Assembly: GCF_963966145.1 (NCBI RefSeq)
Contig: NC_091047.1
Location: 22,816,001-22,880,000, forward strand
Reading direction: 5' to 3'
Source: Tenebrio molitor
Taxonomy: Eukaryota; Arthropoda; Insecta; Coleoptera; Tenebrionidae
Length of the DNA stretch: 64,000 nucleotides
Both the position numbers and the translations under genes were made by a program. Position 1 is the first letter of the stretch, and each line of letters starts with the position of its first letter. Positions 1 through 11,893 of this stretch are shown piece after piece. The notes below the pieces were generated by a model, which did no database searches, had not been told where the DNA came from, and saw nothing but the letters and a program-made list of their open reading frames with translations.

Positions 1-142
1 GCACGATCTTTTCAGGGAGAAATTTGGCATTTACCAAGTTAATTTCGATGATCCAGATAGACCAAGAACTCCCAAGGCATCAACAGAGTTTCTCAAGAAA
101 GTAATTGCTACCAAATGCTTAGTAGATGTGTGCGAAGACTAA
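1..142 (+). CDS. GH1 beta-glucosidase, terminal exon only (gene a)
   Basis: Terminal coding exon 16-142, preceded by a 3' splice site (tttcag, 10-15) and ending in TAA at 140-142; the rest of the gene lies upstream of the window. It encodes the C-terminal 41 residues of a GH1 protein, starting EKFGIYQVNFDDPDRPRTPK and ending LVDVCED. The peptide is the same as the last exon of gene c (13440-13566), and the 3' flank (to about 205) is also near-identical, so a and c are recent duplicates. An AATAAA-like signal lies at about 186-191. Only the end of the C-terminal barrel is present, so nothing can be said on its catalytic residues. Family assignment is secure through the paralogue. Confidence 0.9.
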   Translation, partial: HDLFREKFGIYQVNFDDPDRPRTPKASTEFLKKVIATKCLVDVCED

Positions 143-589
143 CTAACATTAATACAATAATTATCATGTTACAATTAAACGACCAATAAACAAAATAGAT
201 ATTATTCCACTGATCCATAATATGTCAGTAATACCTTAGATACGGTAACCATTATGATAGTCATAACTCCCTTGGGAATTATACTAGGGAATTATAAATT
301 CGTAATTCCCTTCAATGTAATATCAGAAGAATTCAACAAAAATACAGCGACAATTCTTGAATTTACCACTAAAATTGTTTTCCGCATTGTTAAAATTGAA
401 CAATTTTTCCGTTAAATTGCTGTTAGTACTCACGATTGTGCTTAAACATGATTTTGATGTCGCACTTTTTTTGGATTTAATTTTATTAGTATGGAATAAT
501 AGTATATTATGACAGAAGTTTATAAGGAAACCTTTAAAGCGAGCACGACGCGTCGCGGAGTGCTTTCAGCACGTAGTAGAGACAATTTT
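143..589. other. Intergenic, no gene seen
   Basis: AT-rich sequence after gene a. The first 60 bases match the 3' flank of gene c. No ORF or structured RNA that I can support. Confidence 0.5.
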
Positions 590-940
590 ACTGTTTGCAA
601 TGGTCTCGAAGTCCTATTAAAATTTGGTGCAATTTAATTTTTTTTTGTCTATATTTTTTTTTGTTGCAAGATAAAAGATTAAACTATGTCTCTCTAGTGT
701 TGAAATTTGCATTTTTGGTTTATGTCCATCACAAATTTTAGGTCAAATATACAGAAAAATGTACAACTTCAAGACGTAAAACAACTTTCAAAATAATTTT
801 TTTTTTAAACAACACTAGAGAGACAAAGATTTAAGTTTTATCTTTCTGAATATATCATATTTTGATTGCAATAATTAATACAAATGGCTATTTTAATGGG
901 ACTTCGAACGCATGTTTTACTGCACCAATGCCACAGTAGG
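590..940. repeat. Fold-back (inverted-repeat) element
   Basis: Outer arms around 602-622 (cgaagtcctattaaaat) and 891-910 are reverse complements, and a second nested pair (gtctctctagtgttg near 688-703; caacactagagagac near 811-826) lies inside. There is no coding capacity. It is probably a non-autonomous fold-back transposon; ends were not defined. Confidence 0.55.
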
Positions 941-1363
941 GATTGGTCTTAAAGTGTCAAAACTATATGTAAATAATATGTATACATAACGCATACGTAT
1001 TTCCCGATTTTCATTGTACCGTATTTTCATGTTGAAAACTACAATTTTTACTAGAACTTTTAACTTAACAACTACTTTTTATACTACAATTTCAATATAA
1101 CATATTCCCTTTGGAATAAATATCGTGAAAAACTGTTTTTTTTTCCATAAATAGCAAAATAATTCTTTATTTTATTTTAGTCAATAATCGTCTTTATACG
1201 CCCCCAAATGACAGCTACCTCTAATCGTACATATTATCACAAAGTACACGATCACTGACTACCAATATTTAATCCTGCATAATGGAGAATTTAGAAGCTT
1301 TGGAAATCGAAAAAAATATTTTAAATCCACTACGGTAACATTGCAAGGTAATGTACGAATATA

Positions 1364-1858
1364 CAGGGTTATTCACGAGAGGGGTACTTCTGAATTTTTA
1401 TTTTGGCGCAACCAACAATACCAATGGCAGTAACTACTAAATCAAATGTGTTATTTCTTTTAAATTAGAAATCAAAGTAAGTTGGATAGATTTGTGAGAA
1501 ATGTCAGATTGGCAGATAACCTGTATTTAATCAAAATTCAACAAATAAATTAACAAATTAAGTTAATGTAAAAGGTGTTCGAAGTGTCTACCATCAGCTT
1601 CTAAACATCCGCAGCGGCGACAGAAGTCTTTCCACACTCGCCATAAATGAGGAGCATGTGTCTTTTCGTCGTTATTGTAAAACACATTTTTCGAATTGAC
1701 AAAAATTTTTTGCTTTAACGTCAAAGAGACAGAGGTAAGAGCCATCGTGGATTCAGTTATAATTATTTTCAAAATTTGAAATCAAGATATTGTTGCAATG
1801 TGTATAATGGGTTGCGGTAAAAAGAAATTCAGAAATACCCCTCTCGTGAATAACCCTG
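1364..1858. mobile_element. TA-flanked terminal-inverted-repeat element with transposase remnant
   Basis: Ends cagggttattcacgag and ctcgtgaataaccctg are inverted repeats, flanked by TA (1362-1363 and 1859-1860). The paralogous segment around 18160-18180 lacks the element and shows a single TA, so ends and target-site duplication are seen directly. On the minus strand about 1563-1772 an ORF ends in a stretch with CGCLEADGRHFEHLLH, which resembles the extreme C terminus of Tc1/mariner-superfamily (IS630-like) transposases. It is an internally deleted, non-autonomous copy. Confidence 0.75.
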
Positions 1859-2785
1859 TATCTTTGTTTACATTGTATTACTGTTAATAATAATAATAAA
1901 AATAATTAATTTTTTTGTCGGAAACATTTTTTCCATATTTTTTTCATGTACATTTAAGTATCCTTGATAAGGTAGTAAGTAGTTTGTACGCCAATTTTGG
2001 GACACCTGTATGAAAACAAATATTCCAAAAAAAAATCAACAAAATCGGACATGTTCTTGAAGATTAAGAAGTAAAAACCTCCATTGACTCGACTATTCGT
2101 TATTACGCTGCATTCGTTGTAGGTTTCGGAGGCAAAGTTTATAAACAAAAAGACGGCCTTGCGATATCGTTGAATCAAACGATTTGACGTACTTAATGGA
2201 AATGAACGAAATTAACTGATAGCAAAATCAATTGTAGGAATTAGTTGACTATCCACTTGAGGTCCCTACACAGAGTGGCTACGAAAATTGGAGTCACTTT
2301 TTTGCATATTGCCAAGAGGTATCGCTGTTTTTACAAAAAATTTGAGGATAAAAAAAAAATGTAATGAAATGGCAACATCGAATTCAATATTTTGTGCAAT
2401 TGTCACTATTTTTAACAATTGTAAATGTCACTGCCAATTTAAAATTCTGAATTTCAATATTGAGCAGCGAATAACTATAATAAAGGTCGCTTTGGTAGAA
2501 CAGCAGCTGTAAGAGTGCAGGATCATTAGCGTGCAACATATCCTAATCGGGATTTTTTGAAAGCATAGTTACGTAAAAAAAAACAATGTTGCCAGCAATT
2601 CCATTTAATCTTTTCTTGTAGTTCCATCTTTTGGGCAAATGTGGAAAAGTAAATCAACAACAGATTCAGTCATTCTTGATCACCTTATTGTGTGAGAGTG
2701 TCCCCTTACTAAATTCCAGCAAGGTTTCTCCGAACTTTATGTACTCACTGAAGGCGCCCTAAATTAGCTACAACAAATTAATAGT

Positions 2786-3007
2786 TATTTATTTAACGAG
2801 TTTGTGTGTAAATTGGGCTTTTTTGGCACGAGTGGGCCCACGAGCGCTAAAAATAGTCCAATTTACACAAGAACGTGTTGAATACGTTTTTTTGTTCGAC
2901 GAGCCCCTTAAAGGTTCCAAATCGTTTAAAATCTTTAAAATTAACTTGACGTTTCGTTTTGACACGCAGGAGAATATTCTCAAATTCTGACAGTGTCGAA
3001 CAAAAAA
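2786..3007. repeat. Dispersed repeat (family also at 20572-20815 and 42974-43210)
   Basis: This stretch begins near acgagtttgtgtgtaaattg and ends near gacagtgtcgaacaaaa. A direct copy sits in the sister segment at about 20572-20815 and an inverted copy inside an intron of gene g. An internal hairpin pairs gtgtaaattgg with ccaatttacac. Its ORFs on both strands have no recognisable product. The third copy outside the segmental duplication shows that it is a mobile repeat. Confidence 0.65.
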
Positions 3008-3059
3008 TAACATATAATTTACTATGATTATTTTATGATCTCCGAATTTTAATTGTATT

Positions 3060-3205
3060 TTTTTTCATACGAATTTGAAACAACGCGTGATTTAAAGTTG
3101 TACTACGAAAAGGTAGTATGATCGTTAATATCAGGAGAGCGTGAATCACGATGAAATATATTTAAAAAATCACCTGGGAACACTTTGGTGATATCTGATA
3201 TACAA
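3060..3205. repeat. Non-coding block repeated upstream of several GH1 genes
   Basis: A block with the landmarks gcgtgatttaaagttgtact and gaatcacgatgaaat recurs at 3060-3205, 10290-10440, 20870-21005 and, more diverged, 34085-34215, each upstream of a GH1 locus (b, c, d, e). Homology between the second and fourth continues patchily to about 10760 and 35300. It is either ancient duplicated GH1 flank or an old repeat. No function is assigned. Confidence 0.55.
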
Positions 3206-3470
3206 AATAAGGTTTATTTTTAACTCAAGACGACATAAACAATGTTCACTCTCTCATATAGAAATTTATCGCAATAAATATATAATTTTTAAATAAATTT
3301 GGACACATAAAGGGGGGGAGGGCATAAATACATTGAAGAAAACTACCCAAAATCAAGTGTAATATAATTTCTGTTAAGTGCAAATAAGTTTCAGTACTCC
3401 GGTTGCAGAAAAGATACCAAGAAAATGTTCTCGTATTTATAAGTTCAGTAAGCCTACTTGAACTACCTAC

Positions 3471-3750
3471 TATTGGGTGATTCAAAATGATTGTGGCCAA
3501 GTATGGCAGCTATGTACGAAAATTTATGTGGCAACTGTGTGGGTAGGGTAGAGTTGACATTTCTTTGACAGTTCATAGGCGTGCAATTTTGAAAGTTTTC
3601 AAATCAATGTGCAATGGAATTAAAAAAATCAAATGCACGCTTATGAAATGTCATACAAATATTAACTCTACCCCATTCACACAGTTGCCACATACATTTT
3701 CGTACATAGTTGCCATACTTGGCCACAATCATTTTGAATCACCCAGTATA
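3471..3750. mobile_element. Miniature inverted-repeat element (MITE)
   Basis: Arms of roughly 90 bp: the left begins tattgggtgattcaaaatga (3471) and the right ends with its complement, at acccagtata (3750). In copy 2 the left arm is missing and only the right part remains (about 21276-21460). A further right-arm copy is at about 33110-33203. No coding potential; the ORF across it (3565-3948) has no family features. Confidence 0.65.
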
Positions 3751-4089
3751 TTTTCAAGTATTCAATTTAATTCAATTTTTTTAGTACTTTCAAAATCGTT
3801 AATATTACCACAACACAGATTATATTCAGAACGTGGTCGATTCACAAACCTTTCTGACTTTATTGCTTACATTGACCAAGCAATGGAAGTCGTTACATAC
3901 AGTGAGTTTTTTTTAAGACTGGCCATACGGTTTTACTATACGTGCTAATTTTTCAACCCCCTGTTAACTTTTGTCCTCTCGAAAATATTCAACCCAGTTT
4001 TGTAGTAAAGTTGTGGGATATGATAATGTATTGAAACAATTTCAATTTAATAATCAGAAGCAAGGAATAAGTTAGCAAAAAGATGTTTT

Positions 4090-5560
4090 TATACAACTGA
4101 CATTAAAAGTGATGTTTTTAGTGGAAGCTAATTTGATTAAAATTTGCTCTTTATAACCTACCGTGTTAAAAGTATTTCTAACACTAGTAAAAAAAAACTT
4201 TTAACGCTAGTTATTTTTTATTTATTTATAAATGTTAAAGTGGCTCTATTTGCCGCTTTTTCAATATCTGCGGGAAATCTGTCGTCGATATCGGCATCGT
4301 TAACGTCGTTTTCTTTGCATTCCATGTTTACGAATGCAATAATGTGGAATTTAAAGTGTTTTACAAATAGTAATGTAAACTTTTTTGACGTTTCTAATAA
4401 ACAAATGTCAATAAACATCAAAAATACGACTGCGTTTTTTAATGCAATGCAAACCAGTTGTATAAAAAATAGATGATTGATGGACGTGTTAAAAGTGATT
4501 TTATTTTGTTCGTGGGGTTGGTCAACTCGCTGCGCTCGTTTCCCAATCTACCCCACTTACAAAATAAAATCTCACTTTTAACACTTACATCATAAATAAC
4601 TATTTTTGAATTCCGTTTTTGTTAAAATTTTGTTTAATTTTAAAGGAATTTATCTTACAGGTGGAGTTTTTGAGCTACCTGAGACCATTGTTTTCGGTGA
4701 CAGAAGTCAAATTTTAATCACAAGTGAGATAAAGTACTCACTAGTGAGTTAATTTGACAGTTGCCATTTAACTTGACATAAATCACTCACAAGTGACTAA
4801 ATTTGACAGCTGTCATTTTACTTGAATGAAACTGCATTTCTTGGATTTTTGCAATAGTTGCACCTCTAAGATAAAACGTCGTATATCACACGTGATCGAA
4901 ATGCCATTATGAAACTCGTGAGAAGTGTCCCACTCGTGCGCAAGCGCACTCGACGGTCAAAATTCTCACTCTTGTATAATGATGCATTTCTATCACTTAT
5001 AATATAATATACTATTATTCCATACTTTTGTCTATGACTGTATTTGTTTTCCCAAATGAGATTCAACAAAGATGATTATTTCGATGACAACACCTGCAGC
5101 TTGACACCTGCAAAAACTGTACTGTTCTAGTTATGTTACTTAACCTTAGAGTACCTAAACTCTTCTAGTAATTTTCCATTTGATTGTCTTGTTTTCCTAT
5201 TAGCATAATTAGATCAATTACCGAAGGCGAACCAAAAGAAAGAACGAAGAAGAGCCTTTTCCAGTCCGATATTTTGGACGCTACCATATTCCTATTCCTA
5301 CGTGCTCCTTGTTCGTATTTCCAACGCAAAGTTAAAATGTATTTACCAGAACGCGCAATATTGACGTGTGCTTTGTCACCAATCAAAAGAGTTATCAGTA
5401 GTAGTTTTCGGTAACCTTCATTATATAATTAATTAACACGTATTAAAATATTATAATTTACTGACAATAAGTGCTCTTTGGTCTTAGTCACATTAGTCAC
5501 TGTTATCAAATTTGATAAGATTTTCATCTCGAATATTATTTAAAGATAGAAGTCAAGTAC
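4090..5560. other. Intergenic with copy-specific insertions upstream of gene b
   Basis: Contains an insertion absent from copy 2 (about 4090-4604) with a hairpin at 4484-4586 (ttaaaagtgatt and its complement around a GC-rich loop), and a second insertion (about 4652-5020). Sequence 5020-5560 is shared with 27050-27600. A minus-strand ORF (about 5165-5386; counterpart 27216-27422) is preserved in both copies, but duplication alone can explain that and I recognise no product. Confidence 0.5.
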
Positions 5561-5578
5561 GTTAATGCACTATATAAA
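5503..5578 (+). promoter_or_regulatory. Palindromic GATA site and TATA box of gene b
   Basis: A perfect 16-bp palindrome TTATCAAATTTGATAA (5503-5518) holds two inverted GATA cores; a TATATAAAG box is at 5571-5579, 37 nt before the ATG at 5616. The same arrangement precedes gene d (27533-27548; TATA at 27601). GATA factors are known regulators of insect midgut genes; the link to gut expression here is inference. Confidence 0.55.
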
Positions 5579-5615
5579 GTTTCTCCACCTAAGCGTCCTA
5601 CAACAAACCGACACG

Positions 5616-7424
5616 ATGAACTACAAACTAGTTTGGCTGTTGTACCTGTATGGTTTGACATTTGAGTAAGTTATTGTTTTAAAATATTTGACATCAGATG
5701 ATAGTTATTTTTTAAGAAACGCTAACGCAGCTATCAACCGTACCTTTCCTGCGAACTTTAAATTCGGAGTAGCTACGGCTTCCTATCAAATTGAAGGAGC
5801 TTGGAATGAAGACGGTAAAAGCGAAAACATCTGGGACCACATATGCCATGAAAATCCAACATTCGTCGTCAACCAAGACAACGGTGACATTGCATGCGAT
5901 TCATACCACAAATACAAAGAAGATGTTGCCTTGCTCAAAGATATAGGAGTGGATTTCTACCGATTTTCAATATCGTGGTCTAGAGTAATCCCCGAAGGAG
6001 TCGCCGGCAGCCCTGTCAACCAACTCGGTATAGATTATTACAAGAATTTAGTCCAGGAACTGATCGACAATGGCATTGAACCGATGGTGACGATGTACCA
6101 TTGGGATCTTCCCGAAGCATTGCAAGATCTTGGAGGTTGGCTCAATCCAGAAATTATAGACCACTACGCATATTACGCTAAAACTCTATATGAAGAACTT
6201 GGAGATTCGGTCAAACATTGGATGACGTTCAATGAGCCAAAGCAGACATGTATGGGAGGATATGGAGACGGTAATATGGCACCGGGTTACAACTTTACTG
6301 GATTGGAAGATTATCAATGTACACATATTTTGCTTAAAGCACACGCCAAAGCTTATCACACTTACGATGAAGAATTTCGAGCTGAACAACAAGGTAATTC
6401 AAACAAATTCCTAAAAGAAATTCCGTTAAAGTCATTTATCAATCAACAGGGTCGATCGGTATCGTCATGGATACTGCATGGTTTGAACCAGCAAGTGATA
6501 GCGATCAAGATAAAGAAGCTGCTGAAAGAGGCCTTCAATTTATGGTACGACAATAATTGAATTGAATCAGTGTTAAAGTAATCCGTGTTTTCATAGTATG
6601 GATGGTTTGCCAATCCTATAGTCAACGGTAACTACCCTCAAGTAATGATAGATCGTATCGACGAAAGAAGTGCAGCTCAGGGTTATGCAGTTTCTAGACT
6701 TCCGAAATTCACAGATGAGGAAATAGAATACATTAAGGGAACTCATGACTTCGTCGCGGTCAATTATTATAGTGGTACTTATGCACAGTGGATTGAAGAA
6801 GCGGACATAAATGATGTCAGTTATAACAGCGACTTAAATATTCTTGTATTCCCTGACGATGACTGGGAAGACACTGAGCCTCCATGGTTTAAAGTAATAA
6901 AAACATATTGTATTTTTGTTTACGACTAAACTAAAAATCTTCTCTCAGATTGTACCATGGGGTCTAGGAAAAACGGTCAATTGGATCAGGAAAACGTACA
7001 ATAATCCAGAAATTTTCATTACTGAAAATGGATACCCTGACGTAGGAGGCCTACAGGATGATAAAAGAATATATTTTTATAAGGTAATTTCTAACGTAGA
7101 CGTAATAATTCAAATACGTAACATTACTTCATCTAGGAACATATGAGCAGTCTGCTTGAAGCTATTTTGGACGATGGTGTAAATGTTACGAGATATACGG
7201 CTTGGAGTTTAATGGATAACTTTGAATGGGGTCTCGGTTACAGGTAGAGGATTAAGATTGACTTTTAAATAAAATTACATACCTAACAATTTTATTTTAG
7301 TAAAAAATACGGAATGTACAGTGTAGATTTTGAAGATCCTGATAGGCCAAGAACTCCGAAAGCTTCAGCAGCTTATTACAACCAAGTAATTACTACCAGA
7401 TGTTTAGTAGACGTCTGCGAATAA
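5616..7424 (+). CDS. GH1 beta-glucosidase / myrosinase-like enzyme (gene b)
   Basis: Seven coding exons by GT-AG junctions and frame: 5616-5665, 5717-6393, 6450-6544, 6597-6893, 6949-7083, 7137-7243, 7301-7424, giving 494 aa, normal for insect GH1. ATG 5616 opens a signal peptide (MNYKLVWLLYLYGLTF) and lies just after a TATA box. GH1 landmarks: SYQIEG near the mature N terminus, YHWDLP, acid/base Glu190 in TFNEP, Glu399 nucleophile in ITENG, and WSLMDNFEW in exon 6. The predicted role is hydrolysis of terminal beta-glucosyl residues from plant glycosides, after secretion. AATAAA is at 7486-7491. Differs from gene d at six residues by my count. The exon-1 to exon-2 join uses the acceptor tttttaag at 5716, the only one I found that keeps frame. 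Aglycone preference cannot be read. Confidence 0.93.
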
Positions 7425-7551
7425 CTGCAGTTATTGTGTCATTTGCCACTTTCATGGTTACGTCTACTTCTTTAACCTATATATTAATAAAGCAATTACG
7501 ATACTCTTCTTAAATTTATTTCGTGTACTTGGTTAACGTTTCAAAATAGTA

Positions 7552-7670
7552 TATTACATTACGAAAGTGATACTTTGCCGACGAGGAGGCGTGTTGAAGA
7601 ATACGAGGATGCGAAGCGTCCGAGTACTTCTTCAAGCCTCCGAGACACTTTCAAGCTGCGTAATGTATTA
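7552..7670. repeat. Fold-back repeat downstream of gene b
   Basis: Arms tattacattacgaaagtg and cactttcaagctgcgtaatg are imperfect complements, with an inner hairpin (gttgaagaatacgagga / tccgagtacttcttcaa). The counterpart after gene d (from 29580) is split by the solo LTR at 29624-29891. The intact target ggcgt is at 7588-7592. Confidence 0.6.
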
Positions 7671-7893
7671 ATTTTTTTTTGAAATCGCTTTTTAAAAATA
7701 AAATTCTGTCGCATCAAGTCGAACACAGTCACCCAGGTAACGATAACCATTATAGTAAAATGACTATCAACTTGCAAAGTAAAAATGCCTCGGCAGGCAA
7801 AAATCGCCAAAACTGACTAGGCTTGAAAAGTGACACTTTCCAGATCCAACTGCGTCTTGAAATGACCCACTTTCTTGACGATTTCATGAAAAA

Positions 7894-8295
7894 TATACGG
7901 GGTGTTAGTAAATGGTTGGGAATAAATTTTGGAGTGAATTCCTTATGAAAAATGTGACTTAAAACCTAAATAAAGTTTTTCGTTAAAACCAGTAGTTTTC
8001 TCAAAAAAAAAGAAAAAAAGAAAAATAAATGTATTCTGACATATCCGTATTTTTTATAAAATGTGTATAAACGTGGAATGTTGAATTAAAAAAAAAAAAT
8101 AATTCAAAACGAATGCGATTTTAGGCAGACAAAAGAACTAATTAGAGAAATTCTCCAACAGTGGACTACTTTTATTTTATTTTTTTGAGAAAACTACTAA
8201 TTTTATCGAAAAACATTATTTAGGATTTAAGCCACATTTTTGGTAAAGAATTCACCCTGAAATTTATTCAAAACCATTTACTAACACCCTGTATA
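7894..8295. mobile_element. MITE with about 110-bp inverted repeats
   Basis: Left end tacggggtgttagtaaatgg; right end is its near complement, ccatttactaacaccctgta. Arms extend past gtagttttctcaaaaaaa / ttttttgagaaaactac. A, T runs fill the middle and there is no ORF. Present in both segmental copies (second at about 30197-30590), so it predates the duplication. Confidence 0.75.
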
Positions 8296-8940
8296 ATCGC
8301 CAAAGACCTAGACTTCAAAGTACAACAACGTGGGTAAATCTGCGGCAACAGTAAAATATTGTTTTTGTAAGGGTGGTAAGTTGACTTTTTTAAATAGCAC
8401 TATTGGTCAAATTTCACATTTTCTTCTTAATTCAGTGTTGTAGCATATGCGTATCTTATTTTAAATCAAAACAAAAGGACGTGATCGACTCACTGATTCA
8501 GAAAACATACTTTTTGTTCTGTGGAAATGAGTCTAGCCGCCCCTAGAGAATCCAGAACATCAAGAGGCATCAAAGACTTTAAAGCCCATTGTACGCTTCA
8601 AAAGCATTTTTATATTAAATTTTTCATATTTATTACATTTCTATGAGCGGAAATGAAGTACTAAAGGACTGCTTTCGAATAATATACAACATGACTAAAT
8701 TCAGCATAAATTTCGGGTTGGTATGAAAAACACATTTTGAAAATTAATGTGGTGTCGGCGACTGAAAAGGTTAAGAACCACTGATCTGTATAGTTTATTT
8801 AAACAAGTCGATATTAATCCTGTTAGAGAAATTCAGAAATACTTCAAAATATATTCCAATCAGAATTGCGTAGCATAGCATACGTCTTGCTGTGTCTTCA
8901 TACTCCAAATTGTGGGAGTGAACAATTATTACCGATGTTG
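8296..8940. other. Intergenic, no gene seen
   Basis: Shared with copy 2 (30591-31220) apart from small indels. No coding feature supported. Confidence 0.4.
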
Positions 8941-8943
8941 ATC

Positions 8944-9380
8944 TAGACTTAAAGTAATCCTCAAAGGTGTAGCAGACAATCCAATTAACCAAATCCACGT
9001 ACACTATTTAATAAATTTATTCCAAGAAGTAATTGATAATGCAGTCGAACCCATAGTGACAATATTACCACTGGAACCTTGCTCGTCCAGACAGAATCTC
9101 GCAGGTTACCCCACTTTGGTTCTTTCACAAAGGATCACTTTGTTTATTGTATACTTTAGAAGAACTATGTACTTGGACATTTCTTCAAGTTATGGATAAT
9201 TTTCAATGAACCTCTAATTAAAACATATATTACTCTTAAGAACCTTCGAGCTGAACAACACTTAAATTTCAGGGACATTTTATCGGTTTCGATACTCACT
9301 AGACTCGATTGATGCTGTTGTCGGTTCTATGTAGTATGAACCAGGTTCATGATAAAAACGCTCCTGAAAACACTTCAATT
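8944..9380 (+). pseudogene. GH1 relic r1
   Basis: Decayed b-type GH1 exon 2: readable pieces include KGVADNPINQ (compare EGVAGSPVNQ in gene b) and EVIDNAVEPIVT (compare ELIDNGIEPMVT). A trace of exon 3 with a YEP motif ends near 9380. The reading frame is broken repeatedly and the catalytic exons are absent. Its counterparts are r2 after gene d and r3 after pseudogene e, so the b-type gene plus relic pair is an old unit that was multiplied. Confidence 0.7.
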
Positions 9381-11820
9381 TAATAATAATAACAAATTAA
9401 ATTTATCGCGATTCTATTTGTAAAAATTGATAAAAAATAAAGCTCTAAAATTTCCACAATTAAAAAAACACTACAAAACGACTTAATTTTTTATTTTTTT
9501 CAACATTACTTGTAATTTCAAATAAGTGTCACTTTTTTTTAAATGGAAACATACAGGCTGGACCATCGTATAGTATATTTGCGATAAAACCCTTTTTAAT
9601 TGTAAAAAAAATTGAAATTTAGAAGGCATAATCTTAAATTTCCGCTGTACGAAATGGCCGAATCATTTTTTATAAAATAAAATAAATGTGAAATTTGACT
9701 TTGATAGCGTTTTATTATCAAAGTAACAAAGCAATCCGGATTTTTTTCTTACAATTTCCCCTACAAGACAATGTAGATTTGGATTATACAAAAGTTGGCA
9801 TTTAAATTAGGATAATAACTGAATAAATCGACATTTATCAAGTACGAACAAACCAGTAGTATTTTAGGGTAGTATTTTAAAATGACGGAAATCATTAAAC
9901 GGTGGTGAAGTTTGATTTACAAGGGCCTCTAATACCTTACAAATCCAGGACCGTACCGCCAGTTATGATTTACAGCTGCTTCTTTGGGGTAAGCGACCAT
10001 TGTCAATCAAGAATTATGACCCATAGAGGGTCCTCAATAAATTACTAACATTATGGTACCAAAAATTATTAAATGTCAATTAATTTGAAATCATAAAAGT
10101 GCTGTTGCAAATGCAAAGTGGTTTTTTGCAACTTTAGTCAACTTTATCTAAAACAGTCTTGATTAATTTAACACCCGCTTCATTAATTAAAAAAATAACA
10201 ATACTTAATAACGTTGTCCTTTATTGTTTTAATGTTATGTTTATGTATGATTTTTTTTTTGGTTTTCAGTCTTTTGTAATTGTTTGTACTCCGGAATTTG
10301 GAACAAGGCGTGATTTAAAGTTGTACTAGGAAAAGATAGTATTATCATCATCAATATCAGGAAAGCATGAATCACGATGAAATCTTTTTGAAAAATCACC
10401 TGAGAACAACACATTGGTGACACTTGATACATTAGAAACATTTATAAAATAAATATTACTTTTACCTCAAAATTTTACAGTTTTTATTGTTCGTAAATGA
10501 CTACAATTTTAAATGTTGTAAACATTAACTTGATGCAGTGTTTACTTTGTTGTATTTTACATCATTTAATCAGTTTTTCCGTTGACCGCTTGTTAATTTC
10601 AATATTAATGAATTCTTTTGTCTAAATTATAGTGTATTAACGGACTAGTTTATTAAAATCATATTAATCGTTTCTCTGCCGTCTCTTAAACTCAGTTTTT
10701 TCGAGACTCTTTTTTAACTTTAATTTTGCCTTAAGAAATTACTTTCTTTGAGCAACCAAAATATGTGGGAAATTTAAAAACCAATAAATTTTTTTCGGAA
10801 AAGTACTTTAAGAAAAAAATATAATTTCTCATAGAAATTTATCGTAACAAAACTGTTTTTCTTTAAATAAATTTAAAATGATCAAAATTCAAACTTTATT
10901 TTCGTAGATGTCACGAAGAACACACTTCTTATTAGTCGAAACATAGTACATAATTTTTTATCTGGGCCAACATCTTCTTCATTGACAAGTTGCAACTGTT
11001 TAAAAAAATATGATCAAAAGCGGCTGTGATTGAAAACGTAGGGTTTGATCTAAATCATTTAACCATTGTCATCAACGAAAAACAAAAATGGTTTTGATTT
11101 GAGAACAGTTCCTAGATGCATGAGTCCTAATTATCAACATTTCACCGAGTTATCCTTCCAATAACATTATAAATCAAAAATTGAATGTTAAATTATGTAA
11201 ATCCTAGTCCGTAACCATGTGTCATTATGCTTTTTTTTAGAGACGCTTTTGATCATAATTTTTTTAAACGAATCCTCTATATGTGCTTGATGAAGAAGGG
11301 AGAACAGTGAAAGATTTGATTTCTAGTAAACTTTGTAAATTTGTTTGTTCAGACAAACCACGAGATGAAGATGCGCCATAGTAACTTCCACAAAGGAGCT
11401 TCTTAAGCCTGATATTTTCTTCAATCATACAGAAAAATTTCTATTTTAAAGATCTACTATTTAATTTGGTCTAGTGGTAAATTTAAGACCTCGTCGATCT
11501 CTAGTCCTACGTCTGTCAGTTTGATGAATGGAATTGGTCGGTTGTCATTTCCTCAAGTTGTTTGAGCTCGAAAATTCTCAATTAGCGTCACGTAGGGGAA
11601 ATGAAAAAGGATCAAAGATTTCCATTTCCATTTCATTATAACACACATAATGAAACTTTGTTAATATCATCACAGATCATCTGAATTGTAAAAGAATTCT
11701 ACAATTTCACATTTTTGTAATTGTAGTTGTGGACATTAAAACATAAGCAAATGTGTCAACTTGCGTTATCAAAACTCGACATCATATTCTTTTCTATTTA
11801 TCTTTCATCTTGACGAACTC
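9381..11820. other. Intergenic region before gene c
   Basis: AT-rich, no supported gene. It contains the recurrent non-coding block at 10290-10440 and, onward to about 10760, weak similarity to 35040-35300 upstream of pseudogene e. Confidence 0.45.
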
Positions 11821-11823
11821 GGC

Positions 11824-11848
11824 TGATAAGTGAAAAGGGTTTATAAAC
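11824..11848 (+). promoter_or_regulatory. GATA motif plus TATA-like box, gene c
   Basis: GATAAGTGAAAAG followed directly by GTTTATAAA, 46 nt before the ATG. The same block, GATAAGT-x-AAAG-GTTTATAAA, is at 41501-41525 before gene g, and GATAAGTGAAAAGTGTTT is at 45805-45822 before gene h. Confidence 0.55.
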
Positions 11849-11893
11849 GATTGAAATTTTGCTACGGTTTAAGTATTTCAAAACATTGCCAAG

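Larger units (their letters stand above)
950..9440. repeat. Segmental duplication, copy 1 (partner about 16890-31960)
   Basis: Co-linear with 16890-31960. Matching anchors: 946-1190 with 16892-17135; 1305-1360 with 18110-18170; 1859-2655 with 18170-18957; 2655-3470 with 20431-21262; 3566-4080 with 21276-21770; 5020-9380 with 27050-31690. Differences are mostly clean insertions in one copy: in copy 1 at 1364-1858, about 4090-4604 and about 4652-5020; in copy 2 at about 17136-17568, 17684-18108, 18957-20430, 21790-27010 and 29624-29891. The block carries gene b and relic r1. That gene a/c-type and b-type genes both recur in the same order suggests a duplicated unit of one c-type plus one b-type gene. 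Confidence 0.85.

Noticed and set aside
3565..3948. 127-aa ORF (+) with counterpart at 21276-21623
   Set aside because: It spans a MITE arm and has no domain features; codons look like AT-rich non-coding sequence.
5165..5386. Minus-strand ORF preserved upstream of genes b and d as a possible gene
   Set aside because: Conservation is explained by the recent duplication; no start context, family or splice evidence, and its 3' end differs between copies.
5688..6560. Single-exon GH1 ORF beginning at 5688 (TTG) and running to 6560
   Set aside because: It reads through introns 1 and 2. The exon model with signal peptide at 5616 fits splice sites and all paralogues better; the same holds for 27718-28590.
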